Source: Selaginella moellendorffii (taxonomy: Eukaryota; Streptophyta; Lycopodiopsida; Selaginellales; Selaginellaceae). From it: DNA of 64,000 bases. A program made the translations under genes and the position numbers. Positions 38,076-49,000 of the stretch are shown here, in pieces (position 1 is the first letter of the stretch; each line of letters begins with the position of its first letter). The stretch is taken from positions 372,001-436,000 of the forward strand of contig NW_003314330.1 of assembly GCF_000143415.4 (NCBI RefSeq), in the 5' to 3' direction. The notes under the pieces are model-generated. The model had not been told where the DNA came from and ran no database searches. It saw only the letters and a list, made by a program, of their open reading frames with translations.

Positions 38076-39083
38076 ATGGCTGCTTGCAAATCTAGTGAGC
38101 TGCTAGCACTGAACTACACGGGAGTACCTGGATTGTTCGATGTTCTTCCAGATGGATCCGTTATAAGGTCCGATATCCTCTCTCCTTCCATAGCTGCAAA
38201 CTCGAGTAGCTTCACGCGAGATGTGCTCGTAGACCGCGGCACCGGCCTCCAAGTTAGAATCTTCCTCCCTGCCGCTCACTCGGCCTGTAAGGCTTCAACC
38301 CTCTCGATCATCGTCTACTTCCATGGAGGAGGCTTCTGTATGTGGACCGCCGACACTCTCTACGTCCATAACTTCTGCGCCAAGTTGGCTCGAGCAGCAC
38401 ACGCGCTGGTTGTCTCGGTCAGTTACAGGCTAGCTCCCGAGCACCGGCTTCCAGCGGCTTACGAAGATGGGGCTCGAGTTCTCCAGTGGCTGGCTGGTCA
38501 CAAGGATTCCTCTCACTCGTTTAAGTTGGACGAGCCCCTGGATCCCTGGATCGTGTCCCTGGCAGATTTCTCGCAGTGTTTCCTCATGGGAGAGGGCGCT
38601 GGAGCCAACTTGATCCACCACGTCATGCTGGGCCGGAGAGAAAAGTCGCTGCCCGTGCACGGCCTGATTCTAGTGAATCCGCTTTTCGGTGGCGAGGAAC
38701 GGACTCCCTCGGAGGTGGAGCTCGAGAAGACGGACATGGCTGCACCCGTTGGCATGCTTGACGAGCTCTGGAAGTATTGTCTGCCGCTGGGAGCTGATAG
38801 AAACCACCACTTCTCCAATCCTTTTGGGGACGAGGTGGCCAAGAGTCTGTCCGAGGCCGAGTTTCCACGGGCTCTGCTCGTGGTCCCTGGCCGGGGCTCT
38901 CTCCAGGACAGACAATTCGAGTACTTCAACCTCTTGAAAAGTCTTAACAAAGACGTGCTGCTCTTGTTCCTCAAGAACGCAGCGCATGGCTTCGAGTACA
39001 TGGAAGGACAGGTTGATCAGGCGAAGATCCTGCTCCAGTTTACCGTCCAGTTCATGGCTGAAAAGACATCCAAAGTTTCTTAG
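38076..39083 (+). CDS. Carboxylesterase (CXE/GID1-like) fold protein with altered catalytic triad
   Basis: One exon, 335 residues, starting MAACKSSELLALNYTG. The alpha/beta-hydrolase-3 fold is clear: oxyanion HGGGF (83-87), SYRLAPEHRLPAAYED (116-131), FGGEERTPSE (204-213). The nucleophile elbow reads MGEGAGANL, so the position normally serine in G-X-S-X-G is glycine (residue 174, codon GGC at 38595-38597). The usual catalytic Asp in a GxD-L-D context is also glycine (PGRGSLQD, residue 274). Only the His remains (NAAHGF, His304). Plant relatives hydrolyse short esters or, as GID1, bind gibberellin. This one is unlikely to hydrolyse by the standard mechanism. It may be a binding protein or in decay, though the frame is fully intact. 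Confidence 0.88.
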   Translation: MAACKSSELLALNYTGVPGLFDVLPDGSVIRSDILSPSIAANSSSFTRDVLVDRGTGLQVRIFLPAAHSACKASTLSIIVYFHGGGFCMWTADTLYVHNFCAKLARAAHALVVSVSYRLAPEHRLPAAYEDGARVLQWLAGHKDSSHSFKLDEPLDPWIVSLADFSQCFLMGEGAGANLIHHVMLGRREKSLPVHGLILVNPLFGGEERTPSEVELEKTDMAAPVGMLDELWKYCLPLGADRNHHFSNPFGDEVAKSLSEAEFPRALLVVPGRGSLQDRQFEYFNLLKSLNKDVLLLFLKNAAHGFEYMEGQVDQAKILLQFTVQFMAEKTSKVS

Positions 39084-39207
39084 AGCTCTGTGTTTGAGAT
39101 TTACCTCTCAAACGCTCGCTATAAGCGAGTTTTCGTACACAATAAAATGTAAGAACCTGGAGAAATCCATCATCAAGTTTGAGAAAAAGGTTGAAACTTT
39201 CGTTACC

Positions 39208-39993
39208 TCAAAACTTTTTATAATACTGCTGCTTGAGGAGATCCAGCTTCCGTTCAAGGTCTTCGATCTTTGATCCCCACTCGGGCTTTACGACGATCGG
39301 TCTCATGACGCCGTCGATAACGCTCTTAGGGTCCTCGCTCTTGACACTTCCTTCACTGCCGCGACGATTTTTCCTCGTCATGGTCCGTCGTTTGTTTTTT
39401 TGCAGTTGACGCTCGAGCGCCGACTGCTGCAACGCTGCCAAGACTGCCTCTGAAAACGTTGATTGATCGGAAGAAGTTGCAGTAGCAATCGAAGAAGAAG
39501 AAGAAGAAGAAGAAGACGAAATCGAAGATCTCTTCTTTGAAGTTTCTTCTGCATTTAAGCTGGCCACGACACTGTCAACTTTCTTCTTCTTCTTCATGGC
39601 TGTTAAAACTTCGTTTCCTCCTCCGTCTTCGCCTGGGAGATCACCCTTGAAAGCTTTGGTGAAAACATTCTCCACGGCGACTTCCTTGCTCTCCCGCGGA
39701 GATTCTTGATTTTGCCGTGCGTTATTCTTCGGTTGTTCAACCACACGCTGCTGGAGTAGCGCCGCCAATCCCGCAAAGCCCTGATTTCCAAGAATCCTCT
39801 CATTCCTCTCACTCGATTGCGATCTCTTGACGCTGCTGCTACTCCCAGCCCCAAATCTGCGCTTGCCATTGCCCTGCCTGGACCTGGACGAGCCCGCGCC
39901 CTGGCAGTAGCATTCGAGTGCCCTGAATCCACCGATGCGAGCGGCGCGCATGCGAAATTCGCTGGATGACGATGCCGCTGCTAGCGGCAGCAT
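39208..39993 (-). CDS. Hypothetical Ser/Arg-rich protein with C-terminal coiled coil, probable organelle leader
   Basis: The open frame from ATG at 39993 encodes about 261 residues starting MLPLAAASSSSEFRMRAARI, a leader of plastid or mitochondrial style. Features are a basic Ser/Arg segment, GNQGFAGLAALLQQRVVEQ, a poly-Ser run encoded by GAA/GAT-rich complement near 39500, EAVLAALQQSALERQLQKNK followed by basic residues, and a C-terminal heptad-like helix, WGSKIEDLERKLDLLKQQYY, ending KKF. I do not recognise a named family. The frame is open upstream of this ATG and a GTGAGT near 40038 could be a donor, so an extra first exon is possible. Confidence 0.6.
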   Translation of the reverse strand: MLPLAAASSSSEFRMRAARIGGFRALECYCQGAGSSRSRQGNGKRRFGAGSSSSVKRSQSSERNERILGNQGFAGLAALLQQRVVEQPKNNARQNQESPRESKEVAVENVFTKAFKGDLPGEDGGGNEVLTAMKKKKKVDSVVASLNAEETSKKRSSISSSSSSSSSSIATATSSDQSTFSEAVLAALQQSALERQLQKNKRRTMTRKNRRGSEGSVKSEDPKSVIDGVMRPIVVKPEWGSKIEDLERKLDLLKQQYYKKF

Positions 39994-40038
39994 TCGCGCC
40001 TGGCGCAAATCTAGACGCGAAAGGGCTAGAAAACTCAC

Positions 40039-40347
40039 ATTCGATTCCCTCGCAAGAACTCTTCTGGAAGAACAATGAGAGCGTCACAATATCGAGCGGC
40101 CCAGAGTCCGCCACGTGTCTAAAATCTACAACCCATTAAACTTTGGTAAAGACCTAAAAAGTTCGAGAATATAATATAGTTTTGATCAAACTCTTAAAGG
40201 TTTGAGTAGAACAGAATATCAGGTAAAACCATATAATTTATTATGAATTCGATCTCACCAAAGAGAAATAGAAGAACAAGAGAGCAAAGAGTTTTACAGT
40301 TATTAGTTACGATCACTCCCACAAATTTTACCTGGAGTTCATGGCAA
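40039..40347. other. Intergenic region
   Basis: AT-rich spacer between two minus-strand genes. No exon, repeat or RNA gene detected. Confidence 0.5.
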
Positions 40348-40692
40348 TCACTTTGGAGGACTGGCCGGGCAAAGCTTCTGGAGGCAAGCCAGGTTCAGAT
40401 CCAATGACTCGAGCAGCTGGATCACCTCGCAAGAACAATCGAGCAGGATGGGCGGATCCAGCAGCGCCGCGCAGCAATCCGTGACAAATTCTTGCGTTAG
40501 GGAGACGTCGAGGCACTTGGCTGGAACCTCGACATCGCCCACCAGGCACTCGCCCAGCAATGGAATCCCGCCCGTGAGAGGAGCGAGCGCTTCCAGGGGA
40601 ATAGGAGGGAGATCGAGGTCCCCGCGAGCAAATCGATCGAGCATCGCGATCGAGAGAAGAGCTAGAGCTAGAAACTTCATGGTAGAACTCAT
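40348..40692 (-). CDS. Secreted 8-cysteine lipid-transfer-like protein
   Basis: A single-exon gene of 114 residues. It begins MSSTMKFLALALLSIAMLD, a signal peptide with a likely cut after ARG. The mature part has exactly eight cysteines in the order C, C, CC, CXC, C, C (LLGEC, PAKCLD, DCCAAL, LDCSCE, LACLQKLC). This is the eight-cysteine motif of the prolamin superfamily, which includes nonspecific lipid-transfer proteins. Such proteins have four disulphides around a hydrophobic cavity and act in the apophast or cell wall (apoplast). The tail ends CPASPPK with no GPI-type hydrophobic end. The exact LTP subclass cannot be assigned by eye. Confidence 0.8.
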   Translation of the reverse strand: MSSTMKFLALALLSIAMLDRFARGDLDLPPIPLEALAPLTGGIPLLGECLVGDVEVPAKCLDVSLTQEFVTDCCAALLDPPILLDCSCEVIQLLESLDLNLACLQKLCPASPPK

Positions 40693-40892
40693 CCTCTTCG
40701 TGAATGCTAGAATAAATTCTATCGATTCATCTGTTCTTGGGGGTTTTTATAACGGGGAAAGCGCGCCAAAAGTCCAAGATTCTAGGTCCCGGGTTCGAAT
40801 CCCAGTTTTGAGGGTATTTTTGGAATGTTTTCGGTGAGGAGTTCGATTCTCTTCTCCACTCCAGCAAACTAGGAGCCCTAAGTGGACGAGCT

Positions 40893-43800
40893 ATGGCGGA
40901 GCTGGAGCCGGCGCTCAAGAAGCGGCGGCATGAGGAAGCGGTGAAGAATCCATCTCCTCCCGAAATCTCTCCCAGGTATGATCCATCGGAAGACATGGAG
41001 ATGAGTCCCGAGCCTCCGCCGCCTCCACCTCCGCCGCAGCAGCAAGACGACGAGCTGGAAGAAGGCGAGGCCAGCGCTAACGAAGGAGACGAGGAGCTAG
41101 ACAGGGGGACGATCTCGACCGCGGCCAAAATGGAGGAGGAAGAGGTCGTCAAGAGGCGGCACCGCGGCGAGATTCGCAGCGTTTACAGGGCTTACAGGGC
41201 TTTCAAGTCGTGCCTGGCCAGGCACCCCACCATTGGACGTGAGCTCGACCGCGAACTGGAGAAATCCTATGGGACTCTCTTGAAGCTCGCTAATGGTGCG
41301 CATTCTATCCTCCAGAGAGAGTCTGTGTGAGAGAGAGCGAGCTTGTCAGGTTTGTCTAGAACTTTTCTTTGAGCTTTCCTCGTCTCTAGTTTCTTTTCTT
41401 TTTTCCTTGTTGCGCTTGTTTCCTTGTCTAGATCTAGATGTTTAGTTTTTTTTTTCTTTTGATGGTCTAAAGTTTGTGTTTGGTGTTTTTCCAGGTTGCT
41501 CGAGCGTTCGTCGGATTGCAGCGGAGATAATCCCGCGCTACGCAGTTTACTGCCCGACTGCTCTTGACGCGGCTGCAAGGGTAATTTTGCAGATTTGTGA
41601 CTGGACTAGCTCTATTCTCGTGCATGACAAGGCTCACGATGATGTAATCGCAGAAACAGCACAAGCTTGTTTCTCTGGGCTGGTGCAACTGTCCATAGCA
41701 GCTAACACGGTGGCTGGCTCGTTTCTGGGACTGGGTGACATGTGTGCTGGAGTTTGCCGGAATATTGCGTCATATCTGCTTTGCCAGCTGAATGGGAACG
41801 AGCTTCTCTGCGAAGAAGATGAAGAAAGCTCAAGCTCAAGCGCCGGTGGCAGGAAAATCGGCCAAGTGCTCTCGGAGTCGATGTCAAAGCTTTTCCGGAA
41901 CGACCCGGAGAACGTGATTGCGTCTTGCTTTGAGCTTCTCCGTGCCGATGCTCCAGAGCAACGCAAGCATGCTCTACACTTTCTGGCGCAGATAGCAGTG
42001 GAAGAAATAGACGAGAAGAACACAGACACGGAGAAGAAACCATCGCCTGCGACGTCCGGCCTCGTATCGAAGGTAGATACTTTCGCTTGAGTCACTGTTT
42101 TTTCTCACTGTTTCTCTTTCCACTCAGGTCATTCACCCGAGGCCAGCTTTGGAGAAGTGGATTGTTTCTACGGTCCGAATGTTCCGAAAGATCGAAAAGG
42201 CTGACATTGTGGGGGAATGTCTCCCTAAGCTACTGGCACTGGTCAAGTCACTGCGGACTTTTACACCGTCAGACTTGGAACTCGACGAAGAGCCAGTGGA
42301 GGAGAGGTTGCTAAGCAGATCAAGAAGCCGTCTCGTCGTCACTAATCTATCCGACGAAGGTGACAGTTGCTCACGTTCCGTGCGTGCTGTGGACAGAACA
42401 GGCAGAGGATATAGTCCAGACGCAGATGGATGGTACAGGGAACAGGAATCACGTCCAAGAAGATCAGTACGAAGTGTCACCATTGAAAGGCCGTCCGATC
42501 GGATGGAAGATACTACCTGGAGTCGTCGGGATTCTAAATATTCTGACAGCGAAGCTTCACAGCTGAGGTCTTCTCCGGGTGCTATGGACGTCTTTACAGC
42601 CTCGGAAAGTCTCTGGGTTTCTCTGCCAAGTTCCGGGGTGACGGAGTCGATGCTGCAAGCGCAGTTCAGTATATTTGGGGACCTGGACAGCGTTACTACA
42701 GTTAGAGACCAAGGCTATGGGATAGTAGCGTACAAGAACATCAGAGACGCAGTTGACGCACGGGAAGAAATGCAAGGTTCTACAGTGTGGGGGAAGGCGC
42801 TTCGAGTGAGATTTGCAGACAGTGATACAAGGTCAACTTCAAGTTGCCATGTCTGGGTGGGAAGAATCTCCAGTCAGGCTGTCAAGGAAGAGCTGCTCAA
42901 CGAGTTAACAAGTGCCGGGATGAAGCCTCCTGCTTCTGTAGTTACACTGATATCATCCAGCGCTTTGCTGCTCCAGTACGATTCTCCAGAAGATGCAAAC
43001 GCGGTCATGGTGTACGTAAGGCAACGGCGTAGAGAGTCTTATAGATCTTCCTATGGCACTGAAGCTGGCAGTCGACACCTTTGCATTGCTCGCATTGATC
43101 CTCTAGTTTCTGAAGACGACATTCTCTCGGCAGTTTCGCAGTACGGTGAGATCACCGGATTGAAGTTCTCACGTCAAAGCGGGTACTGCGTGATAGACTT
43201 TCGATCCTCAGAAACTGCGGCTACTGCCAGGGCTCGACTCAACGCAGCGAGATTTGGTAACCAAGCCATGGTGATGGACTACAGGAATAAAATGCCGGCT
43301 GAGTCTGTGCTATCGCCTACATATAGCTTGTACTCCCCGCCAGCAAGAACAGCGTCCGGGACATCGGTGGCGGCAACTTTGGAGAACTTATGTAGCAAGT
43401 TCTCGTTGGGAAGTCCGGCTCCAGCAGGAAAAACAAGGCGGAGCAAATTCGATATCATCGAAAATGTTCCGACGAATACACTCTGGATTGGCTTGCCAGA
43501 AAGCGTTCCCCAGGAGTACATGAGTGAGAACGAGCTGCGGGTTATTTTCAATATTGCCTGCGATGGTACTGGAGCCGTGACCAAAGTGCGAAGTGCTCGA
43601 AATTCCAGAGGGCCTTGTCGCTTTGTCGAGTTTGATGGGATTGACGCAGCATCTACAGCGCTCCAGAACATCACCGGGCATTTTGACCCCAGCATTCACA
43701 TCGAGTTCAGGTAAGAGCAGCTCTTATTTTTCATGAGTTTTGGACTAACAGTTATTTCTTTTTTCTTTTTTCTTTTTTTTTTTCTGTAGTAACTCCGTGT

Positions 43801-45031
43801 TGTCTCATGCAAACGATCACCACTATCGCGACCATCCACGAAGACAGGACAAAGCAGCGTCTCGTGCCTGGGATGAGTGCTACCGATCGCCATCGGCTGA
43901 GTTTGAGGAGTGTCGAACGAGGCCAAGGCCGCATGCGTGGGAAGGAAGCGCTTATGACGAAACCTTTCAGTACAACAGGAAGCAGGCATCCCCGGGCGTT
44001 GCTAGCACAATAGGCAGTCCAGTACCGGGAAAGCTTCACTCGCAGCCACCTCCGCTAGCGCCACTACCGGTAAAAAATCTTCCCGGGTATGGACAGCTAG
44101 ACCGAGCAGCGACTTGGCAAGGCTCGTCTCCGCTACATCCAATCTCTCCGGCCGCGCTAACTCCTCGGCGAAGGAGCTGCTCCGTAACCATCGGTGGTAT
44201 ACCAACTTCGCTGTCTTCTCTACAATCACCCGTGACTCCGGCGATGAGAAACGCTTCAGTGAGTGGCAACCGTGATCAGGCAATGCTACCAGCGTCTCCG
44301 GTTCCTCCCTTGCCGCCCGAAGCACCGCCGCCGCCGCTGCCTCCATTGTCACCACCTCCACCGCCGCCACCACCCAGTCCCCCGCCGCCGCTACCATCCT
44401 CGCCACCTCCAAGAGCGCCCAGCGACAGACAGGCTAAGTCGTTCTGGCGCGGGCCACTCTGCAAGAGCGGGCTCCAGTACTGCGAAGTGATGCTTTGCAG
44501 AGAGGATTTTTCAAGCGGTCCACTTCGCGGGTAAGCTTCTCGTATATTTTTCTGGAGCTCAAAGCTAGTTTGTTTCCATGCAGGTGGCCAGACAAACTAG
44601 ATGTCACTAAACGAGCGGACTGGAGGTCTTTGAAACAAACTTTCAACACCTCTCCTTCGAACGAGGCAAGTGTTGCTAAAGACTAGAGAGCTTCTCGCTC
44701 ACTTTTCCATTTGATTTCTGTGTGTTCCAGCGCGAGGTATGCAGGTTGCACGCTTCTCCCGCGTCTGGAGAAAACTATAATGGGGTAAGATCGTAGTCCT
44801 TTTGCTCATTTCTTTCCTCACTACTTTCTTCTTGCACAGTTTCTCCATTTCAAGGAGTACTTAAAGCAGCGAGACCGGGCTGGAGTGGTGAAACTTCCCG
44901 GTGCAAAAGGGCTGTGGCCCCGAATGCTGTATATCTTACCCTGGACAGCGGAAGCCTCTGCCATGCTCGCGGTTTCTGCTGAACCCTCTGATTCCCTCAT
45001 CTGTGTTGTTCTTCCTTGTCCTCATCAATAG
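40893..45031 (+). CDS. RRM and SPOC domain RNA-binding protein (Spen-like, At4g12640-like) with long N-terminal region
   Basis: Exon 1 starts MAELEPALKKRRHEEA and includes poly-Pro and acidic stretches. An unrecognised helical region follows (AYRAFKSCLARHPTIGRELD, ICDWTSSILVHDKAHDDVIA, CFELLRADAPEQRKHALHFL). From about 42590 three or four RRM-like folds appear (SLWVSLPSSGVTESMLQAQF, LCIARIDPLVSEDDILSAVS, TLWIGLPESVPQEYMSENEL). A Pro-rich segment then precedes the SPOC domain: KSFWRGPLCKSGLQYCEVML, REVCRLHASP, FKEYLKQRDRAGVVKLPGAK and RMLYILPWTAEASAML, ending VVLPCPHQ. SPOC binds phosphorylated RNA polymerase II tails or corepressors. Plant Spen proteins control 3'-end processing and silencing. 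Intron 44666-44730 uses GC-AG ends. The N-terminal part might be a separate fused gene. Confidence 0.82.
44666..44730 (+). other. GC-AG intron
   Basis: The 65-bp intron starts GCAAGT and ends TTCCAG. Removing it joins NTSPSNE to REVCRLH, which restores the conserved SPOC reading. No GT donor nearby keeps the frame. Confidence 0.8.
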
Positions 45032-45107
45032 CTTAACTTAACATCCTTTCAGCTGCAAGCGGCTTGGAATCGAACCTCGGTGAGAGCCGATGAGAGAGAG
45101 ATAGCCG

Positions 45108-45932
45108 ATGGCTGGACACAGGTTGTGGCTGCTCCAGCACAGCTCGCCGGCTTCGTTCCAGATTTGCAAGCCACGCAACAGTGGTTTCTCGTTGAGCAGG
45201 AGTTTTTGCAAGGTGTACAGCAGTGGTGGTGGTGGTGGTGAAGATGGAGGGGATAAGAATGCACAGGATGCTCTGGTGGAAATAGTGAGGCTCCAGAAGG
45301 GACAGATTGAGGTGGACGAGTTTGTCAAGGAGAAGGCCGAGCTGCTCAAGAACATCGCGGATGGAGCCAATGACGAGTACCAGAGGATTGCCGACGATGT
45401 CAACAAAGGCCTGGAGGAGATTGGCTCCAAGGTGAAAACGTTTTGATTCTTCTCGATAGTTATCATGTTCTCTCTCTCTCTATCTCAGGTGATTGAGAGC
45501 ATGGAAGCCGATGTTGGCGAGCTCGAGCAAGAGATGGCGCAAAGCAGAGCACAGATTGAAGCCGACGAGCGTGAATTCGCTGAGTTTGAGAAGAAGCTCG
45601 TCCAGGACAGGAGCGAGGGCCTTTTTTTCAAGTCGCTCTATCAGCCGCTCAAGAAATCGAGGAAGCCACCGGCGGCCAATCGTCAATTGATGGAGGAGCA
45701 GACGAAGAAAGTCGAGAAGGTGACCAAGCGAGCTGCGAAATCGTCGTCGAGGATCACGGTGTATGCCGCTCTTGCTATACTGCTGACGCTGACGATCGTG
45801 GAAGCCATTGCGACTGGCGAGGAGCTGTACAAGGTTGGTATTTACTCGGCGCTCCTGCTGAGCTTGGTGTTGCAATTTGGATACGAGAGGTTCTTTGCCA
45901 ACCAGAGCGAGGTGGACAAGCCAAAGGATTGA
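45108..45932 (+). CDS. Organelle-targeted coiled-coil protein with two C-terminal membrane helices
   Basis: Two exons (45108-45431, 45489-45932) give 255 residues. The N-terminus MAGHRLWLLQHSSPASFQ and following Ser/Arg-rich part look like a plastid (or mitochondrial) transit peptide. A long charged helix follows (VEIVRLQKGQIEVDEFVKEK to AEFEKKLVQDRSEGLFFKS), good for a coiled coil. A basic linker leads to two hydrophobic helices, ITVYAALAILLTLTIVEAIA and VGIYSALLLSLVLQFGYERF, before a short polar end, SEVDKPKD. The topology suggests a hairpin-anchored membrane protein with the coiled coil on one face. I do not recognise a named gene. It begins 76 bp after the RRM/SPOC stop. Confidence 0.75.
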
Positions 45933-46070
45933 ATGTCCACACCTCGAGCCGCGTTAAGTTGACAGTCATGCTGTTAGAGCCTCTTCCTCCTTTTGTTTCC
46001 TTGCTTTTCTTTTGATTACCTTCACTGGATGTGACTGCAAGGAAAGAAATGTTGAAAAAAGAGAAAGAAA

Positions 46071-49000
46071 CTATAAAGTTATGACCTCTTCTTGAGAGTC
46101 CGGCTCTGCCGCTACCAGAGAAATGTTCTCGTTGTTACTGTTTACATAAGGGGCTGCTTTGTCTCCCTTTCTCTGGCCACAGAAGAAGTTCATCAAGTCT
46201 GTCAAAATGTTTGGAGAGCGTACCTTATATGATCTCTTTGGTGGCTTGCAAGCATCGTCTTTTTGCTTAGCAGTAGTGACTTCTCCCACAACCTGCAAAC
46301 CGGGTGAATTAGAACGAAACTCGTATCAAGTTCTTGAGAAGTGCTACGTTGTTGTCAGAAATTGGCATTTGAGTTTCCAAGCTCTTTCCAGCCTTGGTCC
46401 TGGGTTTTCTCTTTACAACCACAAAAACACTGTGAGAAACATCTTTGATTATAGATTCAATTTCACTCACCTTGGATGTGTTAGGATGCCCACCAGAATC
46501 CACGTTCAGTTGGCATTCTGCTGCACTAGACGGCTGCAAGAAATCACCTTCCATTAGACCTCGAATGTCTTTGCTCTCCTGTACTTGAATTTCGTTTGGA
46601 AATTCCAATGTAGTCGCATTAACTTCGGGAACTGCACGCGTTTTCTTCTACGTAGAAAGAAATCCGTGTAAGCTCAACTTGTTTCGCTTCAACTGACCTT
46701 AGATTGTCTCTTTGGTTTTGGTGCTGCGACCACGACTTCTGAAACCTTTACAAAAGCCATCGTCGTTATCCACATGGATTATCCAAAGAATTTACCTTGT
46801 TCTTGTTCTGGATACTTCCATGAATGTTCACGGCCTTCACTAATTCTATCGTCGCCTCTAGTTCTTGGCCCTGGCAAACAGGACCCAAGCGGCATAGTTC
46901 GTCTTGTACCTCATCCTAGCAATAACATCAGTCTCCAACAATGTACTGCTTTAATGCTACCTTAATCGTTCGACACTCCTTAAGATTGATGTCGGTCATT
47001 CTATGTACCTAGAAATCAACAGAGCATGAAAACGAGCTGAGGGATAGAAAAAGAACGGTTTCGTACATTTGAGCTCTCGCCTGATGCGCGTGTGGACGAG
47101 CGCCTCTGCGTAGAAAAAAGAATTACAAACGTTTGAAGCGAAAGTAAACAATAAGTACCTTGTATGTAGATCCTTGGTCCACTTTTATTGATCTCTCCAG
47201 CAAGTCCAGAACCTTATTGGCAAGATCATCAGCCGGTGTTTGTGCTTTAGCTCCAGCATCTCCAGTATAACACTGGAACAGCTTGAGCACTTTATCCGTG
47301 TCAATGGACTGTTCAGGCGGTTTTCTCTCGTTCACCGCAGAGAAATAATTTCCTTCTACTGGCAAGGACGTGGTTTCACTGGCCGCCAACTTCTCGCGGC
47401 CGGATGAATCTACATCGTCTTGTTCGATAGTGTCTATGCCGATCGTGCAAGGTGCCTGCTCGTAGTTCACGGATAGTTGCTGCAGATTAAGTCCCCGCTC
47501 TTGATGTTCGTCCGTTACTGCGCGTTGCGTGTCCGTTTCAGCCTCGGTATCGTTCGTACTGAATTCGGTACCACGGCTGGAGTTGTCAGGGAAAACTTCT
47601 TCTTGCCTGTCCAGAGCAGCATAGTCCTCGGTGCCACAGCTGGGAATGTCCTCGTTGGCTGACAGAACTTCTTCCCCCTGCTCGATCAGAATTGTCACTT
47701 CGTCTTCTACAAGACGCTCCTCGCTATAAGCGTAGACTGATGTTACATGCATCCCTTGGTCCGCGACTGTTTGCTGCTCGGATAATTCCGGTGTCTCTAC
47801 TATGATTTCCTGAGAGGTTCCCGAGACAGATAATTCCAGTGTCTCTGCTGTGATTTCCTGAGAGGTTCCCAAGAAATCTGCCACCTCCTGCTGTTTCGCC
47901 AGTACTTCCGAGCGTGTAAGTCCGAAGGTTTTGGAAGCCAGCTTGCGAGTAGGACGCTTGACACGCTTACGCGATCTGCGACCAAGCTTTTCCTGAGAAC
48001 GAGAGGCTTCCAAATCTGTTTGTTCCTGTTGTGCGGGGATACTCTCTACGTTGTCACACCCTTTCTCGATGCACAGTGTCTCAGCTTTATCCCTTGGCGA
48101 CAACCACCTTCGGCATATGTTTCTGAAGAAACCGGAAACTGATGCTGATAGCCAAGAGTAAAGTGTCGTCGTCTGCTCTTCTACCGCTACTAGAGCATAA
48201 TCTTTCTTTGTTTCCTCCACGAAGGGCTCGGAAGAAACACTTTCGTGCTTCTCAGTTGCGTCAGCTTTGCCTTGCAGAGGGATTCCCTCTTTAGCAGCTT
48301 CAGCATTTTTGGATACCTTCGCGACGGCGTCTTCTGTGCCTTGCAAAGAAGCTTCTTGCTTATTTTCATCAGCTTCACCAGTCTTGCCTTCTAGCTTCGA
48401 AGCCGATATCACAACCCCTCTCTTAACTGGGAGATGCTTCCTGTAAACTGTTCTTGAAAGTTCTAGCTTCGCACTCCCCTCTTCATTCCATACGAAAATA
48501 TAGCTCCACCGGTCGCTGATATATCTTCGTTCGATCTTCACCATCTCTGGCAGGCTTAGCAGGAAAGGGACGATCTTCGCATGTCCATAAAAGTTGGGCT
48601 CCAAACGTATGTTTCTCGCCACTAGTTGGGCATGGAGCTCGGCCAGCCATATTCCCTTTGGATACTGACGAAAGAGGTCATTCAGCTGACTTAAAACCTC
48701 CATCGGATACTCGGCTCTCTTGCTGCTCTTCATATCCGACGCTGGAGCCGTCGACGGGAAGAACACGTACGACCACGTCTTGTTGTCCTTCATAAGCTGC
48801 CTCTCCACCCTCACAAGGCGCGGTAAAGTTAGAAGATATGGAACCAGTTTCTTGTGACCATAGAAATCGCTGTCAAACTGGATCTTCCGGGAGAGCATTT
48901 GTGCCTGAAGATCTCCCAGCCATAAACCTTTTGGGTGAGCCTTCAAAAGCGTGTCTAAGTGACCAAGCACGTCCGAAATACTCTCAGTTTTGCTGGCCTT

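Noticed and set aside
40780-40860. tRNA-like B-box (GGTTCGAATCCC near 40790) and a second GAGTTCGATTCTC
   Set aside because: The T-arm looks right but there is no A-box, no cloverleaf acceptor pairing and no anticodon arm at the proper distance, so it is not a tRNA gene. It may be a tRNA fragment or chance in the RRM/SPOC 5' flank.
42557-44412. Several minus-strand ORFs of 60-138 codons
   Set aside because: All are antisense to RRM/SPOC exons and lack family signatures.
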